A stretch of 15,147 nucleotides of DNA, from assembly GCA_014879435.1 (NCBI GenBank), contig JACSSB010000252.1, positions 1 to 15,147 of the forward strand, written 5' to 3'. Source of the DNA: Phycisphaerales bacterium (GTDB taxonomy: Bacteria; Pseudomonadota; Gammaproteobacteria; Competibacterales; Competibacteraceae). Below the pieces are notes generated by a model. The model did no database searches, was not told where the DNA came from, and saw only the letters and a list, made by a program, of their open reading frames with translations. The translations under genes and the position numbers were made by a program. Shown piece after piece: positions 7,444 to 15,119 of this stretch (position 1 is its first letter; every line of letters begins with the position of its first letter).

Positions 7444-7469
7444 AATAGTGATTCTCATTCCCAAATATA
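7444..7469 (-). promoter_or_regulatory. Candidate btu promoter -10 with overlapping Fur-box-like site
   Basis: On the minus strand TATATT (7464-7469) matches five of six bases of a sigma-70 -10 element, though no good -35 is seen. Directly after it, 7444-7462 matches 14 of 19 positions of the Fur consensus GATAATGATAATCATTATC, including the central AATGA and AATCA blocks. A repressor bound here would cover the start of transcription, about 50 nt before the riboswitch. Both calls are by eye and unverified. Confidence 0.45.
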
Positions 7470-7494
7470 GTGCTCCTGAATAAGTTGTGTTTGC

Positions 7495-7565
7495 CGTCAT
7501 CCTCGCGCAGGCGGGGATCCAGGGTGACATCGCAGTACTGGATTCCCGCATTCGTGGGAATGACG
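7495..7565. repeat. REP-like double palindrome
   Basis: Two 28-nt arms, 7495-7522 and 7538-7565, are inverted repeats with 22 of 28 positions matching, beginning CGTCAT and ending ATGACG. Each arm is also partly self-complementary (for example TTCCCGC...GTGGGAA). This resembles the widespread CGTCATTCCCGCG-type repeats scattered between genes in many proteobacteria. Located between the divergent btu and cas operons, it is probably a dispersed genomic repeat and not part of either promoter. Confidence 0.7.
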
Positions 7566-7638
7566 ATGGTGTGTATGGTGCTCCATTCCACAACCTAGAG
7601 AGAGTCGCTATACATCCGTAGGCCATCAGAGAAAGCAG

Positions 7639-7667
7639 GTGATCCATCATAAGACTGTCACTATCAT
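7639..7667 (+). promoter_or_regulatory. Weak candidate promoter for the cas operon
   Basis: TATCAT (7662-7667, five of six to the -10 consensus) lies 17 nt after GTGATC (7639-7644, three of six to -35). A short dyad, ATCATGAT with flanking CAC/GTG, overlaps the -10 and could bind a regulator. An alternative is TCCACA (7587-7592) with TATACA (7609-7614). Neither is strong, in keeping with cas promoters that are often repressed or need activators. Confidence 0.25.
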
Positions 7668-7708
7668 GATGTGATTTGCTTCCATACATTGAATCATCTT
7701 GTGCGCAT

Positions 7709-7712
7709 GGAG
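7709..7712 (+). promoter_or_regulatory. Ribosome binding site that fixes the cas3 start
   Basis: GGAG lies 7 nt before the ATG at 7720 and favours it over an in-frame TTG at 7699. Confidence 0.75.
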
Positions 7713-7719
7713 CCTGTCA

Positions 7720-10320
7720 ATGAGACCACCTATTTCTACTTTCTGGGGAAAAGCACGTCTCGATCCAGCGCAACATATCGTTGCCTGGCACCCTCTTACT
7801 GATCACTGTCTTGATGTTGCCCTTACGTTTCGTGCGTTGCTTGCTTTACCGATCATCCGCCGCCGTCTCGAAGCCGCCGCAGGCCGACCCTTAAGTGAAG
7901 TTGAATTGGATCGCTTGGCGGTATTTGCCTTATTGCATGATCTGGGCAAATCAAATTTGGGCTTTCAGAACAAGATTTTTCGATCCAGCGCACCGCGCGC
8001 GGGCCATGTCCGCGAACTGGCCCCGCTGTTTTTTGAAGAAGACCTCAGTGAATGTCTGGCTAGCGTGCTGGATGTCAATACCTTGGGAAGCTGGTTTGTT
8101 CATCCTGAGGAGTGTCAAGCGCTCTTGTTCGCGGCGCTGTCGCATCACGGCACGCCAGTGCGTTTTGATTCGAGTGAGCGCACAGGTTCCTACCACACAG
8201 CGAAAACGCAATGGTGGCGGCCCAACAATGGGCGAGATCCATTCGCGGCTATCGCCGATCTGCTAGCGATGGCGAAGCGGGCGTTTCCAAGTGCGTTTAC
8301 AGCAGGCGGTACGCCGCTATCGGCGCCACCGGCTTTGCAACATCGTTTTGCCGGGTTGGTGATGCTAGCGGATTGGCTCGGCTCACATGAGCGTTTCTTT
8401 CCATTCGATCATGATACTGGTGACCGCTTGGCCTATGCCTCCAAAGCTGCCTATCGGGCGTTGCGGACGGTGGGTCTGGATGTGCGCGCCTATCAAACCG
8501 CGCTTGGTGGCCAAGCGCCCACATTTGCCACCGTGTTTGGGTTCACGCCACATCCGTTGCAAGAGACGTTGATGGCGTGGTCGGTCACTGGAGAGGATCG
8601 CCTGTTGATCCTGGAGGCGGAAACCGGCTCTGGGAAGACAGAGGCGGCATTAGCACGCTTTCTGGCGCTGTTTGCGGCAGGAGAAGTCGATGGACTTTAT
8701 TTCGCCTTGCCCACACGAGTCGCAGCGCGGGAACTCTATGGCCGGGTGTTACGGATGGTGGAGCGCGTGTTTCCTGATCCGACAAACCGGCCTCCAGTGC
8801 TGTTGGCCGTGCCCGGCTATACGCAATTGGATGGGGCGGATGTAAAGACACTATTGCCCGACCCGGAAACCCGCTGGGAAGATGATGCGACACGGGCGCA
8901 ACGAGAGCGGGCTTGGGCAGCGGAACGTCCAAAGCGTTTTCTAGCGGCGACCGTAGCGGTCGGCACTCTGGATCAGGCGTTGTTGAGTGTGCTGCAAGTT
9001 CCCCATGCTCATTTACGCTCGGTGTGTCTGGATCGGCAATTGCTGGTAGTGGATGAAGTCCACGCCAGTGATCCGTATATGCGGGAATTGTTGACGCGAT
9101 TATTAGCGCATCATCTGGGTCTGGGCGGTCATGCTTTGTTGCTATCCGCAACGCTGGGCGCTGTGGCCCGCACTCAATTTCTCCACGCTGGCGCCCGAGC
9201 TCAGTCCGAACCGGATTATGCAGCCGCGCAAGCGATGCCTTATCCAGCCTTGAGCGTGGCAAGACGGCCGCCGCGAGCGATTCCTGCAGCGACCCAAGGT
9301 AAAACCGTGCAAGTGGAGTGTGTGTCGGCGCTGGCTGATCCTGTGGCACTGTTACCGCGTTTGCAGAAGGCGGTAGAGGCCGGAGCGCGAGTGTTAGTAG
9401 TGCTGAATACTGTGGCGCGGGTGATGGCGTTACAAGCGGCTCTGGAGGCAGTGTTGCCAACAGAGATGCTGTTCCAGTGTGCGGGGGTCATCGCACCGCA
9501 TCATGGTCGCTTTGCGGCAGTAGATCGGGCGGTGTTGGATGCGGCGGTCAGCGCCCGCTGGGGTCGAGGCTCCGCGCCGGGGCCGGTATTGCTGATCGGG
9601 ACACAGACCTTGGAACAGAGTCTCGATCTAGATGCGGACCTGCTGATCACGGATTTGTGTCCGATGGATGTACTGTTGCAGCGCATTGGGCGCTTGCATC
9701 GGCACGACCGGGCGCGACCCGCTGGATTTGAGACGGCGCGGTGTGTGGTGCTGGTTCCTGAAGATGTGAGCTTGGAAAATCTGCTGCGGAATGATGGTCA
9801 GGTTCGCGGCGTGGCCGGGTTAGGCAAAGTTTATCCCGATCTGCGGGTGCTGCGGTTGACGCTGGATTTATTGCGGAACATGCCCGTTTGGGTGATTCCA
9901 CGCGATAACCGTCGTTTGGTGGAAGGGGCGACACATCCCGAGGTATTAGCGGCGTTGAATAGCCCGATGTGGCAACGTCACGCCGAGAAGGTAGAAGATG
10001 AGGAGTTGAGGCAAATGCTTCAGGCGACCTTGGTCGGTATGCAATCGAAACCGTTTGGAGAATTCACCTTTAATCCGCTGAATACGACGATACAAACCCG
10101 GCTGGGGTTGAATGATTGGCGGGTACGTTTGGATCGGGCCGTGACCAGCCCGTTCGGGCAGCGGCTGACGGAACTGGTGATTCCAGGATATCTGGCGCCG
10201 GAAACACCTGAGGAAACCGCGACTGTGCACACTGAGGATCGGGAATGCCTGATCTTTAAGTGCGGTGAGCGGCGCTATCGCTATACCCGCATGGGCTTAC
10301 AACGAGAGGAGGGGGTATGA
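7720..10320 (+). CDS. cas3: CRISPR-associated nuclease-helicase Cas3 (type I-E)
   Basis: Cas3 is recruited by target-bound Cascade, nicks the displaced strand and degrades it while moving 3' to 5'. The 866-residue protein (E. coli 888) has the HD nuclease at the N-terminus: WHPLTDH (His29), HDLGK (His73-Asp74), SHH (His142-His143) and an LADW Asp near 218, all metal ligands of the active site. The superfamily 2 helicase follows: Walker A ETGSGKTE (301-308), DEVH box (445-448), SATL (476-479), motif V in the IGTQTLEQSLDLDADLL stretch (626-642), and motif VI QRIGRLHR (654-661). A C-terminal domain takes up the rest. All key residues are intact, so it looks active. It is the first gene of the operon; its TGA overlaps the cse1 ATG. 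Confidence 0.97.
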   Translation: MRPPISTFWGKARLDPAQHIVAWHPLTDHCLDVALTFRALLALPIIRRRLEAAAGRPLSEVELDRLAVFALLHDLGKSNLGFQNKIFRSSAPRAGHVRELAPLFFEEDLSECLASVLDVNTLGSWFVHPEECQALLFAALSHHGTPVRFDSSERTGSYHTAKTQWWRPNNGRDPFAAIADLLAMAKRAFPSAFTAGGTPLSAPPALQHRFAGLVMLADWLGSHERFFPFDHDTGDRLAYASKAAYRALRTVGLDVRAYQTALGGQAPTFATVFGFTPHPLQETLMAWSVTGEDRLLILEAETGSGKTEAALARFLALFAAGEVDGLYFALPTRVAARELYGRVLRMVERVFPDPTNRPPVLLAVPGYTQLDGADVKTLLPDPETRWEDDATRAQRERAWAAERPKRFLAATVAVGTLDQALLSVLQVPHAHLRSVCLDRQLLVVDEVHASDPYMRELLTRLLAHHLGLGGHALLLSATLGAVARTQFLHAGARAQSEPDYAAAQAMPYPALSVARRPPRAIPAATQGKTVQVECVSALADPVALLPRLQKAVEAGARVLVVLNTVARVMALQAALEAVLPTEMLFQCAGVIAPHHGRFAAVDRAVLDAAVSARWGRGSAPGPVLLIGTQTLEQSLDLDADLLITDLCPMDVLLQRIGRLHRHDRARPAGFETARCVVLVPEDVSLENLLRNDGQVRGVAGLGKVYPDLRVLRLTLDLLRNMPVWVIPRDNRRLVEGATHPEVLAALNSPMWQRHAEKVEDEELRQMLQATLVGMQSKPFGEFTFNPLNTTIQTRLGLNDWRVRLDRAVTSPFGQRLTELVIPGYLAPETPEETATVHTEDRECLIFKCGERRYRYTRMGLQREEGV

Positions 10321-11900
10321 ATCTACTGACGGAACCGGTGTTTCGAATACAAACCACGGCAGGCGTAATGAAGATGAGTTTGCCGGGTTTGCTGGCGGCG
10401 CTGGGGACCGATATGGTCGAGTCGCTGCCGGGTCTGCAACGCCATCAGGAAGATGCGTTTCATATTTTCCTGTGTTACCTGGCCGGAGCGGTGTTGGCGC
10501 GGGCCGACATTCAAGACCCGGTGCAGTCCGAAGCTTTTTGGCGTGATGGCTTGCGGCAACTGGCTGGGCGCGATGATGACTGCGCCTGGATGCTGGTGGT
10601 GGAAGACGTGATGCAACCGGCATTCATGCAAGCGCCAATGATCAACAAAGCCGATTGGACCGCCTTCAAGCCCAAAGCCGATACCTCAGATGCATTGGAC
10701 GTGCTGCAAACCGCCAAAAACCATGACGTGAAAAGTCGGCGGGTTCATGAAGATAGCCCGGAGCGCTGGGCATATGCCTTGATCAGTTTGCAGACGATGA
10801 CGGGGTTGATGGGGCGCGGCAACTACGGGATCGCTCGCATGAATAGTGGCACGGGTAGTCGGGTGTGTGTCGGGCTGCGTTACGATGAAGCGCTCGGCAG
10901 GCGCTGGCAGCGAGAAACCCATAAGCTACTGGATTATCGTGCTGAATTGCTGATGAACCCATGGCCTTATCGTCCCGATGGGCTGGTGTTGTTGTGGCTA
11001 CTTCCGTGGGATCTACAAACCGCGTTGCCCTTAGCCAAACTCGATCCCTTTTTTATTGAAATCGCCCGAGCAGTTCGCTTGATCCTCAGTAATGGACGAA
11101 TTCAAGCGCTGGGGGCGGGCACTGCGGGTAATCGAATTGCAGCCAAGGAACAGAAGGGCATCGTGGGCGATCCGTGGACACCATTGATTGATGACGGCAA
11201 AGAGAAAAAAACTTGGACAGTGATGGCACCGTTCTTTTCACCGCAGCGTTTACGTAATCTGCTTTTTGAAAAAGAAGGATTTTTGGCCGCAGCCATGCAG
11301 CGTCCAGACTCAGATCGAGCGACCCAAGCCTGTTGGGTACAGGCCGCTGTATTGGCTCCAGGTGGCATGGGAAAAACCGATGGCTTTCATGAAGCTATGA
11401 TACGAATTCCAGCGCGGGCTGCCGTGCGCTTATTTGGTGGTGGCGCGGCGCGTGAGCGCTTGGCAGAACTGAGTGGTTTGGGCTTAAACGATGCGGCAGC
11501 GATGCAGAACAAAGTACTCAAACCAGCACTGTACGCTTGGCTGGAAGCCGGACCAGAGCAGATTGATTGGGACAAACGGGAAGTGAGCGCTTGGGTGGAG
11601 CAGACTGCACGCTCGTTCGCAACCGTCTGGCACACCATATATTTTGATTGGCTGTGGAATTCCGTGGATCAAGCCGATACGGACGCTGCTCGTTTGTCGT
11701 GGCTACAAACCTTGGAACGCCATGCTCGCCAAACCTTGGCCGACGCTATCGCTCGCTTCCCCGCACGCACCGGCCGTTATTACCGGTCGCGGGTACGTGC
11801 TAACAACGTATTTTTCGGTTGTTTATACAAAACATTTCCCGAGCTGAAGGAGATTGCCGATGCCGGACGCCACACTATCGCCGACGCTATCTACCCCTGA
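10317..11900 (+). CDS. casA: Cascade large subunit Cse1 (CasA), divergent variant
   Basis: Cse1 reads the PAM and helps unwind target DNA, then recruits Cas3. The 527-residue product (E. coli 502) starts MNLLTEPVFRI, like other CasA proteins, and contains a PAFMQ segment (101-105) that lines up with HPFMQ of E. coli. GRGNYGIARMNSGTGSR (166-182) falls where the Gly-rich segment after the L1 loop lies. Residues from about 400 to the end are helical, as in the C-terminal four-helix bundle. It has only five Cys (53, 89, 184 and two later) and none in a CxxC pair, unlike the zinc-binding E. coli protein. Assignment rests on position between cas3 and cse2, size and these partial matches. AGGAGG precedes the ATG, which overlaps the cas3 stop. 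Confidence 0.88.
   Translation: MNLLTEPVFRIQTTAGVMKMSLPGLLAALGTDMVESLPGLQRHQEDAFHIFLCYLAGAVLARADIQDPVQSEAFWRDGLRQLAGRDDDCAWMLVVEDVMQPAFMQAPMINKADWTAFKPKADTSDALDVLQTAKNHDVKSRRVHEDSPERWAYALISLQTMTGLMGRGNYGIARMNSGTGSRVCVGLRYDEALGRRWQRETHKLLDYRAELLMNPWPYRPDGLVLLWLLPWDLQTALPLAKLDPFFIEIARAVRLILSNGRIQALGAGTAGNRIAAKEQKGIVGDPWTPLIDDGKEKKTWTVMAPFFSPQRLRNLLFEKEGFLAAAMQRPDSDRATQACWVQAAVLAPGGMGKTDGFHEAMIRIPARAAVRLFGGGAARERLAELSGLGLNDAAAMQNKVLKPALYAWLEAGPEQIDWDKREVSAWVEQTARSFATVWHTIYFDWLWNSVDQADTDAARLSWLQTLERHARQTLADAIARFPARTGRYYRSRVRANNVFFGCLYKTFPELKEIADAGRHTIADAIYP
11847..11852 (+). promoter_or_regulatory. Ribosome binding site for cse2, inside the end of cse1
   Basis: AAGGAG lies 7 nt before the ATG at 11860. 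It decides this start over an in-frame TTG at 11854 and shows that cse2 really overlaps cse1. Confidence 0.75.
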
Positions 11901-12387
11901 ATCGCCCTCGTTGGCGCGCTTGATCGGCAGAATTGCCGCACTCATTGGTAGCGAGAATTTCCCGACTGGGGAGCGGGCCGCACTCAAACGCTTGGCCCCG
12001 GATCGACCCCCATCGCTGGCCTTCTATCGATTTTGTTTCCAGCATCTACCGGAGGGTTGGCAGCGCCAGATCGGGGCATGGCAAACCGTGTTGGCGGGTT
12101 TGGCACTCATGGGGACGTCCGCGCATCGCCCGGATCGATCCGTTGGTCAGGCACTGGCGGAGCACCGCTACAGCGAGGCACGTTTGGAACGGTTGCTCGT
12201 GGCTCAAGACGACGTGCTGTATACCCTGAGCTTGCGTGTGGCTCGTTTTCTGGCCGCCAAGGGGGAAAGCGTCAATTGGTTGGATTTAGCACGATTGCTA
12301 CTGGCCCAAGATCGTGAGAAACGGGAGGCCGTGCGGCTGCAGATCGCTGGCGACTATTACCGCCATCAAAAAAACGAGAAGGATTGA
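11860..12387 (+). CDS. casB: Cascade small subunit Cse2 (CasB)
   Basis: Cse2 is the helical small subunit, present as two copies along the Cascade belly, where it stabilises the R-loop and the displaced strand. The 175-residue product (E. coli 160) is mostly helical and basic. Recognisable stretches include GERAALKRLAP (about residue 39) and FYRFCFQHLP, followed by a long helix with WQTVLAGLALMG, then LRVARFLAAKGESVNWLDLARLLL and the C-terminal DYYRH. A Pro/Ser/Thr-rich N-terminus of about 15 residues precedes the domain. The start overlaps cse1 by 41 nt and the stop lies 3 nt before cas7, pointing to coupled translation and fixed subunit ratios. Confidence 0.9.
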   Translation: MPDATLSPTLSTPESPSLARLIGRIAALIGSENFPTGERAALKRLAPDRPPSLAFYRFCFQHLPEGWQRQIGAWQTVLAGLALMGTSAHRPDRSVGQALAEHRYSEARLERLLVAQDDVLYTLSLRVARFLAAKGESVNWLDLARLLLAQDREKREAVRLQIAGDYYRHQKNEKD

Positions 12388-12390
12388 TCC

Positions 12391-13644
12391 ATGTTTCTGC
12401 AAATTCATACCCTGACTTCCTATCACGCCAGTTTGTTGAACCGGGATGACGCGGGCTTGGCCAAGCGGATTCCCTTCGGTAATGCAACACGTTTGCGCGT
12501 GTCCTCGCAGTGCCTCAAGCGCCATTGGCGGGAGCGGCTGCATGAGACTCTGCCTCTGCCGGGTGGCTTGCGAACTCGACATTTCTTTGAGCGGGTAATT
12601 GTCCAGCGCTTGGTGGAGCAGGAAGGAGTACCGCTGGATCAAGCGCAGGCGCTGACTTTAGCCCTGGTGGAGTTACTGTTACAGAAATCGGCAAAGGCGG
12701 ATAAGGCTGCCAAAGCGGAAAAGGGCAAGAAGGGGAAGAAAGCCAAGGCGGAAGTGGAGCAGCCGGAAATGGATTTTGGCGAAGAGGGAGAGTCGGTGGA
12801 TTCTACGGAAACAGCGGGGTTGCTGGTTAAACAACCGATTCTATTTGGTCAGCCTGAAGCGGATTTTTTGGTCGCGTTGCTCAAAGAGTGCGCGGCAGCG
12901 GGTCCAGATGCGGAAAAACATTTGCAGGAACGATTGAAGAAAGACAAGGACAACTTCAAAGCGATGTTGGTGCAAGCGGGTCACGGTCATTTGTATGCAG
13001 GCTTGGAAGGTGCGTTATTTGGGCGCTTTGTGACTTCGGACATTCTGTCCCGCAGTGATGCTTGTGTGCATGTCGCTCATGCCTTGACCGTGCATCCCTT
13101 GGATACGGAGGTGGATTACTTCACGGTTGTAGATGACTTGAATCGCGATGATGAAACCGGTGCGGCTCACGCCGGGGATATGGAATTGGGTGCGGGACTG
13201 TTCTACGGCTACGTTGCCGTGGACGTGCCTGGATTGCAGTCGAATCTGACTGGTTGCGACCGCAAGGATTGGAAGGCACAAGAGATTCAGGAGGCTCGGC
13301 AAGTGTTGCAAGGGCTGGTGCGTACCATTGCCGAAGTCACACCGGGGGCAAAATTAGGCTCAACCGCGCCCTATGCCCGTGCCGATTTTGTGCTGCTGGA
13401 AGCCGGGCCACAGCAACCACGTAGTCTGGCCAATGCCTATTTGCAGGCATTGAAACTGCGTGATGATGGAATGGCGCAGGCGGGCATCGCATTAAAGCAA
13501 TACTTGGACGCCCAGGAGCAGATGTATGGGACGACAGCGGCGTTTCGGGCTGTTGCGACGACTAAGGCTATTGATCTGGGGTCAATTCCGGTGCTCTCGC
13601 TCGCTGATGCCACCGAGCAGGCGTTAGCGGCGTTGTTCGAGTAG
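12391..13644 (+). CDS. casC: Cascade backbone subunit Cas7e (CasC) with Lys-rich insertion
   Basis: Cas7e polymerises along the crRNA spacer (six copies in E. coli Cascade) to form the backbone. The 417-residue protein begins MFLQIHTLTSYHASLLNRDD and has LRVSSQCLKRHWRE (35-48), the hallmark RNA-recognition start of this family. Further matches are GRFVTSDILSRSDACVHVAHALTVH in the middle and GAKLGSTAPYARADFVLLEAG near the end. It is about 50 residues longer than the 363-residue E. coli protein. The extra length includes a low-complexity segment at about 99-141: first Lys/Ala-rich (AKADKAAKAEKGKKGKK), then acidic (DFGEEGESVDSTE). AAGGA lies 7 nt before the ATG. Confidence 0.95.
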   Translation: MFLQIHTLTSYHASLLNRDDAGLAKRIPFGNATRLRVSSQCLKRHWRERLHETLPLPGGLRTRHFFERVIVQRLVEQEGVPLDQAQALTLALVELLLQKSAKADKAAKAEKGKKGKKAKAEVEQPEMDFGEEGESVDSTETAGLLVKQPILFGQPEADFLVALLKECAAAGPDAEKHLQERLKKDKDNFKAMLVQAGHGHLYAGLEGALFGRFVTSDILSRSDACVHVAHALTVHPLDTEVDYFTVVDDLNRDDETGAAHAGDMELGAGLFYGYVAVDVPGLQSNLTGCDRKDWKAQEIQEARQVLQGLVRTIAEVTPGAKLGSTAPYARADFVLLEAGPQQPRSLANAYLQALKLRDDGMAQAGIALKQYLDAQEQMYGTTAAFRAVATTKAIDLGSIPVLSLADATEQALAALFE

Positions 13645-13650
13645 GCCAAC

Positions 13651-14379
13651 ATGGAGGTTCTCCTACTGCGGTTCGATGCGCCATTGATGAGTTTTGGCGA
13701 TGTCATCGTGGATCATCACAACGTCACGGATCGGTTTCCCCGCTTGTCATTGCTGACTGGGCTGTTCGGCAACGCACTGGGTTATCGGCATGGTGACGCG
13801 GAGGCACTCAATGCATTACAGACACGCATTGAGTTCGCGGCGCGTTGGGAGGTGGAACCTACAGCGCTGGTGGATTACCACACGGTCGATCTCGGTCAAC
13901 GGAAAATGATGAGCAAGGGTTGGACCACATGGGGCGTGGCGGAACATCGGGATGGTGGGGCGGATGCTAAATTGGGTACTCACATCCGCTATCGGCATTA
14001 CTGGGCCAATGGGGTGATGACGGTGGCGGTGACGTTGACCGGCCATGCGGAACCTTCCGTATCCACATTGGCGAAGGCGCTACAGGAACCAGCACGGCCT
14101 TTGTTTCTGGGTCGTAAGACCTGTTTGCCAGCGGCGCCCCTGTTTCGGGAAATGGTCGAAGCTCCCGATGTGCTGGCGGCATTGCGGGCCATGTCGGGTA
14201 AAACGCCACTACGTGTAGGTGTGCGACAGTCGGCGAGTGCTTGTTGGCCGGTGCATCTTGGGACAGATCTGCCGGGGCGCGTCGTGGCGATCTATGACCA
14301 GCGCGATTGGTGCAATCAAATTCATAGCGGGCGACGCCTGCGTCGGGAAGGGATCTTGCCCGATGAGGAGGCGACATGA
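13651..14379 (+). CDS. casD: Cascade subunit Cas5e (CasD)
   Basis: Cas5e caps the 5' handle of the crRNA and contacts Cse1. The 242-residue product matches E. coli CasD (224 residues) in its ferredoxin-like start (VLLLRFDAPLMSFG), the TDRFPRLSLLTGLFGNALG segment, ALQTRIEFAARWE, the DYHTVD motif (about 75-80), and FLGRKTCLPAAPLF (about 152-165). The tail is QRDWCNQIHSGRRLRREG. It starts 6 nt after cas7e, and its stop overlaps the cas6e start as ATGA. Confidence 0.94.
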   Translation: MEVLLLRFDAPLMSFGDVIVDHHNVTDRFPRLSLLTGLFGNALGYRHGDAEALNALQTRIEFAARWEVEPTALVDYHTVDLGQRKMMSKGWTTWGVAEHRDGGADAKLGTHIRYRHYWANGVMTVAVTLTGHAEPSVSTLAKALQEPARPLFLGRKTCLPAAPLFREMVEAPDVLAALRAMSGKTPLRVGVRQSASACWPVHLGTDLPGRVVAIYDQRDWCNQIHSGRRLRREGILPDEEAT

Positions 14380-15119
14380 GTGATCGTCTGTATATGGTGC
14401 AGCTACGGTTGGACCCTATCTCGTTGATTCAATTTGCGCAGGATCATGGAGTCAATCGAGCAGCGGATGAAGATTTGGGTTACGGCATTCATGCGTGGTT
14501 GGCCGCGTTATTCGGGCCGCTGGCACCCAAACCATTTCGATTGCTGGAACCAGGGGTCGCTTGGCGGAAAGATCAACCGTTGCAATGGTTGGGCTATAGC
14601 CGCCAGGATGGTGCGACATTGCGCGAACAGGCCGAGACCTTTGCATTGCCGTTGGCGCTGGCCGTGTGCGATACGGCGGAGTTGTTGCGCGCCAAGCCAA
14701 TGCCAACAACATGGACTGTGGGTCGGCGGCTGGGCTTTGAAGTATTGGTGTGCCCGGTGAGTCGGCGCGAGACGGAAAAAGATGTGTTTTTGCGCCGGAT
14801 AGAAATGGCTGAAGCGGTGGACCCGCCAGTGAGTCGGGCAACGGTGTATGGCGAATGGCTGGCTCGGCAGGTGGAAGGTGCAGCGACGCTGGAGTCGGTG
14901 CAGTTGGCAGGTTTTCGATTGGTGCGGTTGTTGCGCCGTTCGCAGCGGACGGCGACTCAGGAGCAGCGCTTTGGCCGTCCGGTGATATTGCCGCAAGCAT
15001 TATTGCGTGGGGTGATGACCGTGCAGGATGAAGCTGCGTTTGCGGCACTGCTGGCGCGAGGAGTCGGGCGGCATCGAGCGTTTGGCTATGGCATGTTGTT
15101 ATTGAGGCCACCGACATGA
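14376..15119 (+). CDS. casE: crRNA endoribonuclease Cas6e (CasE)
   Basis: Cas6e cuts the repeat stem-loop to release crRNA and stays bound to its 3' hairpin. The 247-residue product has two ferredoxin-like halves. DLGYGIHAWLAALFG (33-47) lines up with the E. coli DLYQLHQGLWHLF region, placing His39 at the catalytic His20. The C-terminal Gly-rich loop GVGRHRAFGYG (229-239) is the Cas6e signature. It is about 48 residues longer than the E. coli protein (199), partly from an N-terminal stretch (residues 12-32) before the catalytic helix. GAGGAGG lies 4 nt before the ATG. The stop overlaps the next ATG. Confidence 0.93.
   Translation: MSDRLYMVQLRLDPISLIQFAQDHGVNRAADEDLGYGIHAWLAALFGPLAPKPFRLLEPGVAWRKDQPLQWLGYSRQDGATLREQAETFALPLALAVCDTAELLRAKPMPTTWTVGRRLGFEVLVCPVSRRETEKDVFLRRIEMAEAVDPPVSRATVYGEWLARQVEGAATLESVQLAGFRLVRLLRRSQRTATQEQRFGRPVILPQALLRGVMTVQDEAAFAALLARGVGRHRAFGYGMLLLRPPT

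Noticed and set aside
7495..7565. Possible CRISPR repeats next to cas3
   Set aside because: Only two inverted arms, no direct repeats at spacer distance; fits a REP-like element.
8585..9460. Long minus-strand open frame (291 residues)
   Set aside because: It lies fully inside cas3, opposite intact helicase motifs, and has no recognisable fold.
11353..11376. Walker A-like APGGMGKT in Cse1
   Set aside because: It fits the loose P-loop pattern, but there is no Walker B, and Cse1 is not an ATPase; better explained as a Gly-rich loop.
14452..15117. Minus-strand open frame (221 residues)
   Set aside because: It is antisense to cas6e, which has its signature motifs and a good ribosome site; low-complexity Pro/Ala/Thr composition.
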